A stretch of 64,000 nt of DNA. It comes from Osedax fenrisi (Eukaryota; Annelida; Polychaeta; Sabellida; Siboglinidae). The stretch spans positions 68,669,040 through 68,733,039 of the forward strand of contig OZ025242.1 in assembly GCA_964019155.1 (NCBI GenBank), written 5' to 3'. Position numbers and translations under genes: made by a program. Below the pieces are notes generated by a model, which saw only the letters and a program-made list of their open reading frames with translations, did not search any database and had not been told where the DNA came from. Position 1 is the stretch's first letter, and the number at the start of each line of letters is the position of its first letter. Below are positions 37,640 to 48,332 of the stretch, piece by piece.

Positions 37640-38727
37640 GGTATATTGGATTAATAATAATTGTTACGCAACATAATAATACGTAAGTCCCCTATAACGA
37701 CAACTATGTAGAGTATATGGAGCGAAGTCCCCCTTATCGAAATCAAACCTAATTCGCTTATATACACCCGCGTAATGCTCATAAGGTAATACCACTATAT
37801 TAAGTGTATTTATTTACCAGTAGTTTTATAAATGAGATATTAAAAACCCTAAGAAATTATATTACTATTTATATGTGGTACCTGGTAGTTATTATTCAAC
37901 ATGTACATATGATTCTCTTCAGCGCTATTCTAATGTATATATATATATAATTTATATATATACTTTATAAGTAGTCCGAAAACCGAAAAATATATATATA
38001 TTTCTCAATAATTAATAAATAAGGAAATGATTTTAATCGTATTTAATATTTAACTTAATCTATTTAATTAATTAATTAATTAATTAATTTAAATTAAGAA
38101 ATCTCAGAAGTACCGACAATGAAAGTAATATTATATCAACAACATATTGTTTACTGCGATTCAGTGTAAGATTAGAAGCATGGAGATCATCAACAAAGAC
38201 GCTTTCATTTCAATTGTATGTAATATGTAACATATATATTATATGTTAATATGTATATAGGTTACATTAGAATTAAATTAAATATATTTTAATGTAGATT
38301 TTATTAATAGTGTCCTAACAAATAAAATCGTATATATAGTTCGAATATAAAAATAAAATAATAACAAATAAGTATTTGTAGTCAATAATATGTATACAGA
38401 GGTCAATAATAGAGGTAAATAATGTCTAAATATAGAATACAAAATAGATAATTTAAAAATCAGTGATATATATTATATACGCATTTCACGTATTAAACGA
38501 TTAATAGTTAATAAACAATCAATAGTATACATTTACATATACATATACATGTATATATACATATACATATATCATTACAAATAAACTAGAAAAACAAACA
38601 CGCGACAAATATATACGTACATATATACGTATATATATATGTACATATACGTATATATATATACGTATATTAAGAAATAAACGTATATATAATATACTAA
38701 TACGACACATACATAAACAGACACGTC
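37640..38727. other. Region downstream of the PIM-like gene
   Basis: AT-rich sequence with repeated TACGTATATATATG words at 38610-38670, which form small palindromes. The 3' untranslated region of the kinase should lie within the first few hundred bases left of 38728. I could not place a polyadenylation signal with confidence. Confidence 0.4.
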
Positions 38728-40701
38728 CTACTGCAACATCCACGGATGAGACAGTATCTCAACCAGAGTGGGACGTAGAGAAGGGGTGACAGACAGACAC
38801 TTTCTTATCAGGTCGCGAACTTTGACGGACACATCGACCTTATAGGTCAGCTGAGCAGCGCAGATCTGGTGGTCCCGTTCGTAGGGGACATCACCGCAGA
38901 CCATGTCGTACAACAGGATACCTAGTGACCACACAGTGGCCTGGCGACCGTCGTACTTGCCCAGGCGTATCCACTCGGGGGGAGAGTAAACCCGGGTTCC
39001 TGTCAATCAGGGTTCAGCGTAAGTCAATTAGTAAAGTATGTACTATAATTGAATTGTTATATAGTACTATATTATATATTAATATATATTATTATATAGT
39101 ATATATTACATATGTATATATACATATACCGGGTTGTAAAAAAAATAGTTTATATAAATTAATAAATATTATAATTATTATAAAGTAAATATTGAATGTA
39201 TTTAGAAATATTTATGATATCATTTTAAGTAAATATAATTAAATTTCTTATAGAATTTAATAAATTTATCAGTTTAATATATTTCTAGTAATTAAATTTA
39301 AATAATGGCATCATGATAAACATGTATATTAATAAATAATATATATTATATTATATATATTTTATATATTAAATATATTATATAAATATAAATGTGTAAA
39401 TAAAAACCGTCAAAAGTGGTAAATTCGTCATCCTTCATGAGAGCACCGGAGCCGAAATCAATAATCTTCAGCTGCTCAGTCTCAAGGTCAACAACAATGT
39501 TCTCATCCTTCAGATCCAGATGAAGAACTCCAGCCTCTTCGCAAGCGAGCACAGTCTCCACGATCTGTTTGAAGAACTTGCGAGCCTGGTTCTCCTTCAG
39601 GTAGACTCGCTTGGTTATGTAATCGAACAGGTCTTTAGACTTGGAGGGTCGTTCCATAACTATTATGTAACTGTCAGATTTCTCCAGGAAGTCGTAGATT
39701 TTCATCACCCCCTCGATGTGAGATGTTTTGTTCATCAGCACAACTTCCTTCGGAACGGTTTTTCCATCTTGCTGTAAAATATTGAAATACATTAATAATA
39801 AATAATAAATACAAATATAGATACACGAATAGATACGTTTATATAACATAGAACTGAATCCATTGTTATTTAAATAAAATTCGATGTAGCTTACAATTTA
39901 TCGGTGAACATCTTACCGTGGTATAGTCACGCGTCAGTGTTTTCTAATGTAGGCCATAGTTTATTCACGCATTATATAAATAAATATACAAAATAAATAG
40001 AATACAATTCTAGATACAAACGTTTAACTTACAGATAGAGACATCGCTAACCATGTCCCAGCCGGTGACTTGTCTTCTAGAGATGTGCTTCACGGCAACC
40101 GGTTTACCGTCCTTCTTCCTGCTTGCGGAGTACACGGTTCCGAAGCCGCCCTTACCCAGAACTTGTATCAGCTTGTAGGTCTTGTCGAAGTAGACCTTGT
40201 CGCACTTCACTGCGGTACATATATCAACAAGCTTTAACTCGAGTATAGGTATACATAATCAATATTATATTTATAATCAATATTTAATACACCATAACAA
40301 ATTATGTAAAAAATTATGTATATTAATTTTAATTAAATATTATATTTTATAGTGTACTATATATAGTACACCTAACGGTATACCTATAGGTATTATTAAT
40401 ATAATGTACAAATATCCTTATACATATTCATATACCAATATGTATATTATATTAGTATAATTCAATTAGTTAAAATAAAATGTAATTATTATAAAATGTA
40501 TATACATTATATAAAAATGTTATGCATTATATTAATTTTAATATAATGTAAAATATATATTATATATATAATTTTATAGTAATATTATTAATATAATATA
40601 CAAATATTCAATATATAAATAAGGAAACCTTTCTCGGGACTGGGCGCACAACGGGATAGGCGGGTAGGACGGGACATGAGCGTATAATCAACGCAGGACA
40701 T
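38728..40701 (-). CDS. PIM-type serine/threonine kinase, four exons
   Basis: Exons on the minus strand: 40701-40629, 40209-40052, 39771-39408 and 38999-38728, joined in frame to 867 nt (288 residues and TAG). Visible features: Gly loop GKGGFG (43-48), VAVK lysine 65, helix-C glutamate 86, a PIM-like hinge MERPSKSKDLFDYIT (116-130), catalytic loop HLDLKDEN (161-168), DFG (182-184), SGALMKD, TRVYSPPEW (200-208), VWSLGILLYDMVCGDVPYE and a final HPWMLQ. The ERP hinge and VWSLG are PIM hallmarks; mammalian PIM1 has 313 residues. PIM kinases are constitutively active, cytosolic and nuclear, and promote survival and growth. Oddity: the HRD arginine is Leu. Exon 1 is inferred from frame and promoter, not homology. 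For exon 2 an alternative end at the GTAAGT donor (40033) would need acceptor 39767. Confidence 0.9.
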
Positions 40702-40780
40702 AACAAAACAAGAGATTACTCGGCTCCGAACAAGATAATCCGATACGAACAACTAATGAAGTTAACTTCTGTAACGAGGG

Positions 40781-40790
40781 CTATTTATAC
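40781..40790 (-). promoter_or_regulatory. TATA box of the PIM-like gene
   Basis: The minus strand reads GTATAAATAG. It lies about 80 nt upstream of the ATG at 40701, which predicts a start of transcription near 40755-40760 and a 5' leader of about 55 nt. The DNA just upstream (40791-40890) is GC-rich for this window (GACGTGCGCGCTCACGAACG), as expected for a promoter. Assignment is from sequence only. Confidence 0.6.
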
Positions 40791-40890
40791 TCCACGGTTC
40801 GAGGTGCGGGGAGGTGGTGACGTGCGCGCTCACGAACGCACGCACACACACGAATTCGTTCGCGTGTGTCCGGTTTGTAACGATGCGATG

Positions 40891-40986
40891 TTTTGCTGCA
40901 CTGCTGGCCATTGATGGCCACTATCAATATGTATTGTTAATGTTAAACATGCATATTGAAACCGACTACGTTTACAATGTAAACTT

Positions 40987-41026
<40 letters not shown>

Positions 41027-41989
41027 TAATTAGTCAGATATAAGATAATATAAATAATAAGCTTAACTAAGTAATACTCATTATATTATAATTAACTGCT
41101 TACACTAATACATAAATAAGTAATTAAATACGCATAATATTAAAATATAATAACACGTATAATATAATATTAGTATAGATTTTTTATAGTATAGGTAGTA
41201 TAGTCAAAGCCATTTGGTATATGGCTTTGGTATAGTATAGATATATATATATATATAGAGTAAAACCTAAAAGCGGGTATAGATTTTAGATTATATATAT
41301 ATAAATGAATATTTGTATAGTTTCAAAATTTAATATTTAATCTTCGGTTTTTTATTTCAATATTTATTTCCCAGCCCATGTAATACTTATAGCTATTCAA
41401 TAAATAAAATACAAAACATATGGACACATGTATAATATTAATGTTAAAACTAGTTTACATTCGATATGATATTTTTAAATATGTATAAATATCTAACGAA
41501 TTTATATATATATATAATATATATTATATATATAGGTATTTTCTATACAAAATATAAATATATATATATGTATATATATAATAGATTTGTATTTTGTAAA
41601 CTATAAAGCTATGCTATGGTAAACTATAAATCTATGGTATATATACACATATATATATTTCATAAGATATTTTAATTTGGGGACACATTATTTCAAATCA
41701 TCGAAGTGTATATATATAACCAGTATACTGGCATGACACGATTCGGAGTTTAATTCGATGGATGCACGTCGTTATCCGAATTCACCGTAACGCGTTGTCC
41801 GACCCGAACATGAATGAAATACTACTACGCGCATGACAATCTAAACGACGTGTCTAGTCTGCTATTGCGTAACACATGATCCAGGCACCTCGAGAATTGT
41901 TACCAGACAGAATAATCATCCGCATGCGGATCTGCATTCACAACTTTCGAAGATGTTCAACCGACCGGTGAAACACGTTTTCTACGCGA
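40891..41989. other. Upstream of the PIM-like gene: AT-rich DNA and a GC-richer patch
   Basis: TA runs lie at 40993-41024. Between 41730 and 41990 the composition becomes more balanced (CGTAACGCGTTGTCCGACCC). No exon or RNA gene is recognised; the patch may be regulatory or an old repeat. Confidence 0.4.
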
Positions 41990-42075
41990 GGATCTATTGT
42001 GCGAGGATCTATTGTGCGGGTATCTATTGTGCGGGGATCTATTGTGCGAGGATCTATTGTGCGAGGATCTATTGT
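41990..42075. repeat. 15-bp minisatellite, GAGGATCTATTGTGC
   Basis: Six tandem units of GCGAGGATCTATTGT with single-base variants (GGGTATC, GGGGATC). Confidence 0.92.
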
Positions 42076-42237
42076 TTCGATGACACGACGTGTAATCGAT
42101 CTATACATAATATTGTGTTACTATAAAAGTATTATCAAAAATTAATGTTAATATAATATGCATATATGCACATATATGTATATGTTTATAAACAATATAA
42201 TAATTATATGTACTATATAATATAGTTTTATTTTAAA

Positions 42238-42238
<1 letters not shown>

Positions 42239-42312
<74 letters not shown>
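42239..42312. repeat. TA microsatellite adjoining the pogo-like MITE
   Basis: About 72 bp of TA with one CATA interruption end exactly at the MITE's TA target site. Confidence 0.95.
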
Positions 42313-42315
<3 letters not shown>

Positions 42316-42633
42316 TCAACTCTCGGTAAGTCGGACTACGGATAAGTTGGACACATTTAGTTAGTTTGTTTGGATTTGTATCTAGTTCCATGTTAAATGT
42401 ATCCGATAGGTCGGATAAGTTTGATTGGATAAGTCGGACTTCTCTATAAATCGGACACATATTATTGTCATTTTTATGATTTATATACTGGATAAGTCGG
42501 AATTTTTATAAATTGTCAGAAATGTTTACTTTAAATAATGCATGATATTCTGAATCTCGGATAAGTCGGACATATCGCTAAGTCGGACACTTTTCCCGGT
42601 CCCTTGCGTGTCCTACTTATCGGGAGTTGACTG
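42313..42633. mobile_element. pogo/Tigger-like MITE, 321 bp
   Basis: It begins CAGTCAACTCTCGGTAAGTC and ends CTTATCGGGAGTTGACTG, which are inverted repeats, with TA on both sides (42311-42312 and 42634-42635). Terminal CAGT-type ends with TA duplication are typical of pogo/Tigger elements. The interior repeats GGATAAGTCGGA-like words at least five times in both halves. No open frame. It is inserted in a TA microsatellite. Confidence 0.9.
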
Positions 42634-42759
42634 TATTTATATAAAATAAACTTTATATAGTTTATTTTTTATATATATATTTGTTATATAATATAGTTAA
42701 AACTATATTATATATTCAATATAATTGTTATATTGTTCATATAAACATAAATGTATATA

Positions 42760-42869
42760 CAGTGATTGGCACCGGTCCTTTTATTTCAGATCGGCGATCC
42801 CGATCCTCTATTCGTTACCCGATGCAGATCCTCAATTCCTTATCCGATCTCGATCCCGGTCATCATTGC
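42760..42869. mobile_element. Possible short hAT-like MITE
   Basis: The left end CAGTGATTGGCACCGGTCC and the right end CCCGGTCATCATTG are loosely inverted. The flanking octamers TGTATATA and CTTATATA agree at six positions. The interior is built of GATCC and CCGATC words. The hAT assignment is tentative. Confidence 0.35.
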
Positions 42870-43003
42870 TTATATATTTAATAAAACGTGAGCGTAACTT
42901 TCATTCATGTCGTGTATGTTCATCACGACTCGTTAGGTCACTATAGTTTCCACTATACATACTAATTGTTCATACAAAAGTTATACATGATACTAATAAT
43001 ATA

Positions 43004-43064
<61 letters not shown>

Positions 43065-43440
43065 AATATATTCTATACTATATATAGAATCTATAGTATT
43101 ATATAGTATACACTATATATAGTAGATAACAAATATACTGATATAACTTTTCTAAATTCGTTCCTACCTATACAAAATGATGTATTCAATATAATTGTAT
43201 ACATCCATCATCAGTATACTATATATAGTACCTATAGGTAAAATCATCACCAGTAAAACGAATATTATCGGTACGAGAAAGTGATTGAAAAAGTGCTACA
43301 GCGAAACAATATTATTCTACGGATGAAATCTAAATATGCGAACACTGTCACACGCACTTAAACTGTCTCTTCGTAGGTTACCGAATGAGATGGTTCGTAC
43401 ATAGCATGTATTGAATGGACTTATAAGTATAGGTACATAA

Positions 43441-43476
<36 letters not shown>
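42870..43476. other. AT-rich spacer
   Basis: A TA array at 43010-43062 and short palindromic TATAGT words. No gene is seen. Confidence 0.5.
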
Positions 43477-43481
<5 letters not shown>

Positions 43482-43770
43482 ATTGTTATTTTTATTTGGT
43501 GGAGTCATTTCATCCCATCGAGGAACTTAGATGAAGTTTTCACTTATAACCATATATGGCTCTAATGTCCCTTCGAAGCCGCTCTCATGTTAAGGCATCC
43601 ATGGTTTTAACGAGAGCCGATCATTTATGTATACACAATTATATAAGATCACTTCTAAATAATATTTTAAGACCCATTTTATAAAATTAATTAATGGTCC
43701 GGACGAGGGTCGAACCCGTGTCCTACTGCTTGTGTGTCTGACGCCTTAACCACTGAGCCACACAGGTAGT
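43477..43770 (-). mobile_element. tRNA-derived SINE, minus strand, best-preserved copy
   Basis: Read on the minus strand it starts CTACCTGTGTGGCTCAGTGG, has the A box TGGCTCAGTGGTTAAGGCG and the B box GGTTCGACCC, then GTCCGGACCATTAA, a 180-bp unrelated body, and ends GATGGGATGAAATGACTCC, followed by AAAAATAACAATAACAA. The A box resembles that of Ser/Leu tRNAs. The head does not fold as a full tRNA in my reading and is fused to a body, so it is a SINE and not a tRNA gene. A TA array lies next to the tail. Confidence 0.9.
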
Positions 43771-43796
43771 TAATATATATATATATATATATATTA

Positions 43797-44095
43797 ACTA
43801 AATTATTTGGAGAATATAATACAAATAAAAGATATTGTTATATGAAATATATATATATATATATATAACTAGAATAAATATATTAATTAATTAAATAAAT
43901 ATTTTGTACTTAATTGAATGAATCAAAAAATAGTTTAACTGAATAAACAGTGGTTATTATTAATTTATATTTGCAGACCTATCCTAAATTATTTTTGATT
44001 GAACTATTAATAATGATGTTAAATATGAAAAATATGTATATCAATATAAATAAAAATTGATTTTTTAATTGAAACATTTTATTGTATTTAATCTA

Positions 44096-44099
<4 letters not shown>
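43797..44099 (+). mobile_element. Fragment of an AT-rich MITE family (MITE-2)
   Basis: From ATTATTTGGAGAATATAATA to ATTTAATCTATTTAATA this matches 45700-45980 almost base for base, including CTGAATAAACAGTGGTTATT. It lacks both ends of the full element at 45527-46329 and runs into a TA microsatellite. Confidence 0.75.

Positions 44100-44188
<89 letters not shown>
44100..44188. repeat. TA microsatellite, about 88 bp
   Basis: This is the longest uninterrupted TA run seen in the window. Confidence 0.95.
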
Positions 44189-44190
<2 letters not shown>

Positions 44191-44428
44191 TTCTACTGAC
44201 GTGCCCATTGACCTACTTAGATCTTTGATACCTACAGGTTTTATATAGGTCATCGGGTAATATTTCGACTTGTGTTATACGAATGTTATGCTAGTATGAT
44301 TTTTTATTTTAATCGCAAATTAATAATTTATTATGATTTTGTATATACTTTTTGTATACTCTATATCTATCTATCATTATAATTATTGCTATTTAATAAT
44401 ATTTCGGTAGGATTTCATATATTTGTAT

Positions 44429-44470
<42 letters not shown>

Positions 44471-44976
44471 GTGTATAATTATGTGTACCAATCTAATAAT
44501 ACTCTGATTTTAAATATTTCTGTAGGTATTCCTATTTAATCTATGTATTGATTTTATTGTATATGTGTATTTATAAATAGGTAATATAGATAATGTATGA
44601 TATATCATTTAAGGAATGTGTAGTATTGCTATAGAAAATAGAACAATAGAATCATTGTTGAATTTGTAAACAAACGAATTTTAAAATAAAGTAAAAATGA
44701 AAACATTATTAAAATTTGTTATGGGCATTTTTTCCTTTATAATAGTAATTTGGCGGAATAATATATTTTCGCTCCAGATACAAATATATGAGCAAATTCT
44801 AAGAATGATTAATTGTTAAAACTTTTAACAATTAATCATTCTTAGAATTTGCTCATATATTTATATCTGTTTTTTTTGTATCTATTTAACTTAAAAGTAT
44901 ATTTTTTTTTAATTAAATATTAATATTAAAAGAATTAATAAATTAATTATTAATATATATAAAAATATATAAAATT

Positions 44977-45015
<39 letters not shown>

Positions 45016-45239
45016 AATTTAGATATTTATATAGATATCCTATTTATTATAAACTTGATGAATATCGGTGATCCTATTAATCAATATCATCAGCTTAGTG
45101 TGTGACTCATCCTTCATCACTCATTAGTGAATCATTCATTAGCTATTCCAGCGAGGTGTTGACGAGCCTTAAGGATAGCAAAAACAATTGTATACAATGT
45201 ATACATTGTATACAAAGTAGTATACCACTGGCGCTATTA
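44189..45239. other. AT-rich spacer containing a long palindrome
   Basis: No gene is recognised. It contains the 95-bp palindrome at 44775-44869, TA runs near 44438-44466 and 44980-45009, and a less AT-rich tail from 45060. Confidence 0.5.
44775..44869. repeat. Near-perfect palindrome, 47-bp arms, 1-nt centre
   Basis: The left arm 44775-44821 (CAGATACAAATATATGAGC… to …AATTGTTAAAA) is repeated as its reverse complement at 44823-44869 with one mismatch. Only base 44822 (C) separates the arms. It could extrude a cruciform, or its transcript could form a very stable hairpin. Confidence 0.92.
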
Positions 45240-47190
45240 TCTTGAACCATTCCCCATCTTTCCCATCAAAATATACAGCCGATCTCTGCTTTGTTATCCT
45301 CGATAAGTTTTGTATTGATTACATTATTTGTGTATCGATATTAAATCATTTCATAACTGCCCATAATGGATCCTGTGGAATACCTTCTTGATACCGATGA
45401 ATACGTGATATAGGGGCTTTCTATGTTGTGAATATTTCTCTAAGATTAAAGATATTTTCTATTATACTTCTGCTTGTTTAAATCCAGCTTGTTCCTCGGA
45501 AATGAACTCTTCTGTGATGTGATATAAACCAAATTTGAAAATAATTTGAAAATATTGTGGACACATTTTTGCAAATTTTAAAATAAATGTCAATTATTTA
45601 CGTACATTTTTCGAAATCATTTGCAAACGTGGCACATCATTTTCAGAATTTAATAATTATTTAGTCAATAATAAACTCATTTGCAAATCAAAAATAAATT
45701 ATATGGAGAATATAATAAAAATAAAAGATATTGTTATATGAAATATATATATAACTAGAATAAATATATTAATTAATTAAATAAATATGTTGTACTTCAT
45801 TGAATGAATCAAAAAATAGTTTAACTGAATAAACAGTGGTTATTATTAATTGGTATTTACAGACCTAACCACAATTATTTTTGAACCATTAATAATGATG
45901 TATATTAAAATATGTAATATAAAATATGTATATCAATATAAATAAAAATTGATTTTTAAATTGAAACATTTTATCTATTTAATATTTATTTCATTAATCA
46001 TAAATTTATAATAGAAAGTAGTTATTTTAAAAAATTTAAACAATTCATCTGCAATAAAATTGAATTAAATCTATTAATAATCTTAATATATTAATTAATA
46101 TATATTAATATAGAATTTGTTTTGAGTTTTATTTTCAAAAAAATTACAAACTTTGAGTTTTATTTGCAAATCATTTTCGTATTATTTTCGTATATTATTT
46201 TCAAATATTATTTTCAAATATTTTGCAAACTTCGTGTTTTATTTTAAAATTATTGAAAATTATTTTCAATAATTTTCAATATTCGTAAATAAATTACAAA
46301 CATTTTCGAAAAAATTTCAAATTTTGGTTTACTTTCAGTATTAAGCTGCTTACATGTGATATAAGACTTTAATTCAATAATGTTCACATATTTGAAAGCC
46401 TTCCTTTCTTTTGTAAGCTGATCATTAATTATTTGTCCAATATGTAGGTCAGATTCCTTTCCACCATGTTTTATTGCCTATCACTAAATACTGTTATCAA
46501 TATATCATCTCTTGGTTTAATTAGTTCATCGGGTATGTTGTCATATCATTGCAACTTTCCACTCGTTAGTGTCTGAATAGAAGTCTGACCTTACTTTCAA
46601 TTACTTCTCATTTTCAATTTTATCTTCTATATTTACAGCAATATTACTTTTCTGTTTCGTTAGATATTTAACTATTTTATATGCTTTCGGTGTGTTGTTC
46701 CTGTATAAAATGTATATATACATTTTTACCATTAACTCTACATATTTTTTATCCAGTTTTCATTTGCTGTGTTCATATCTCTATTGAATTGGGAGTTATT
46801 ATGTCTATAATTACTTCCTGGTTCATTCTAGTCTTTTTTATTTAGTCTTAGATCACATATGTCCAGCAATTCATTTTATATTCAACTCTTCTATTTTGTC
46901 TATTTTCCTTAAATTTCTGTTGCCGTATCTATCATGGTTGTATTGTATTTATGTATTTAATCGTCTGTCTTTGAGATGATTGTTAACTTTTATTCCATTA
47001 GTTTTTCTGTAATGCTTAGTTTAAACAGTTTTTCATTTTTGGGTAATAGTTTTTCGAGGATAAATTTATTACGGACACATTTATTTTTCTTTGGGGATTT
47101 AAGACGCAGATTAAAAGTCATTATTACTATATCATGATCATGGTCACTACCCATGCCTACTCGAGGTAATGATCTAGTCTTATTTACATT
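45240..47190 (-). pseudogene. Strongly decayed endonuclease-RT copy, interrupted by MITE-2
   Basis: On the minus strand, 47190-46990 translates to MNVNKTRSLPRVGMGSDHDH and DIVIMTFNLRLKSPKKNK, matching the GSDHDLVMISF endonuclease end of the copy at 1807-4158. The stretch 46980-46340 is the decayed linker and RT start. Left of the MITE-2 insertion, 45525-45240 gives EEFISEEQAGF, IFNLREIF and DPLWAVMK…NIDTQ, matching EEQAGFMKDRST…NALWSSMKKYNIDTK. Reading frames are broken throughout. This copy is much older than the one near 3000. Confidence 0.7.
45527..46329. mobile_element. MITE-2, full-length copy (803 bp)
   Basis: The ends are AACCAAATTTGAAAATAATT and the inverted TTTCAAATTTTGGTT, with TA at both flanks (45525-45526 and 46330-46331). 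The interior is AT-rich with many TTTGCAAA and TTTTCGAAAA words and no open frame. It sits inside the decayed RT copy, so it is younger than that copy. Confidence 0.8.
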
Positions 47191-47198
47191 CATCCATT

Positions 47199-47940
47199 AA
47201 CCAATATTTGAAAAATGTTCGAAAATGTTTTAAATTTATTTATGAATTTTTAAAATGCTTGTAAATAATTTACAAAGTTTGCAACTTTCTGTATATTTTT
47301 TGAAAATAAAACTAACAGTTTGTGAAATATTTGAAAATAATATACACAAATAAATAATAAATATAATAAAATTATACAAAATAAGTTTCGAAAATTATAC
47401 GATAATAATTTTCAAATAGTATGTAAATTTGAAAAAAAAATTTAAATTAAACACGAAGTTTGCAAATCTTATTATTATCTAGAAATCCTATATTAATATA
47501 AATTTATTAATATATTAATAGATATATTTACATTTTTAAATATAATTTTGATTGCAGTTAATATTTGAATTTAAAAAAAGTCTACTTTCTATTATTTATT
47601 TATGATTAACGAAAGGAATATAAAATAGATAAAATGTTACTATCTTAAAATTTATTTTAATTCACATAAATTAATATACATATTTTATAAATTAATTAAT
47701 AGTTGTATATCTATTCAATGAAAAATAATGGAGGTTAGGTCTGCAAACACCAATTAATAAACCACTGTTTATTCAGTTAAACTAATTTTTGAATCAATCA
47801 ATGCAGGGAAAAAATATTTATTTTATATACTAATATATTTATTCTAAGCTTATATATATATATATATTTAAATATATAACGATATCTTTTATTTTTACAA
47901 TATTATTCGAATCATTAATTTTTGATTTGAAAATGCTTAA
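47199..47940. mobile_element. MITE-2, inverted copy, truncated on the right
   Basis: It begins AACCAATATTTGAAAAATGT, the complement of the right end of the copy at 45527, and follows it in reverse order through ACACGAAGTTTGCAAATC, GTTTATTCAGTTAAACTAAT and GATATCTTTTATTTTTA. It stops near TTTTTGATTTGAAAATG, before the expected second end. It abuts the endonuclease end of the decayed RT copy. Confidence 0.75.
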
Positions 47941-48296
47941 GACTGAATTTCATTTACTCATTTTCTCATATCATATTCTATCGGCTTCAAGTCAGTTCAT
48001 GTGTCAGTTATTCCAATTTTCCTTCTTCTCTTATTGTATAGATATCAATAGATATATTCCAAGTACCTATATACTTGACCTGTTATCTTGTATGTTTTGA
48101 TTATTCTTTGTTTATCATTAGCTAACTGTTCATCTTTACCTCCATGAGCGATAGATAATGCATATCTTAATATTCCGTCCGAACTGGTATGACCAAGGAG
48201 TATGAACAATTTTTCATAGTTAGAAAATTAAAATATATAGATATTGTACAAGTTGATTTAGGTAAATATATAGTCGGAAATATAAATGTGTTACGA

Positions 48297-48332
<36 letters not shown>

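Noticed and set aside
43690..43770. tRNA gene on the minus strand
   Set aside because: A and B boxes are present, but the head is fused to a body and tail shared by four other copies, so it is a SINE.
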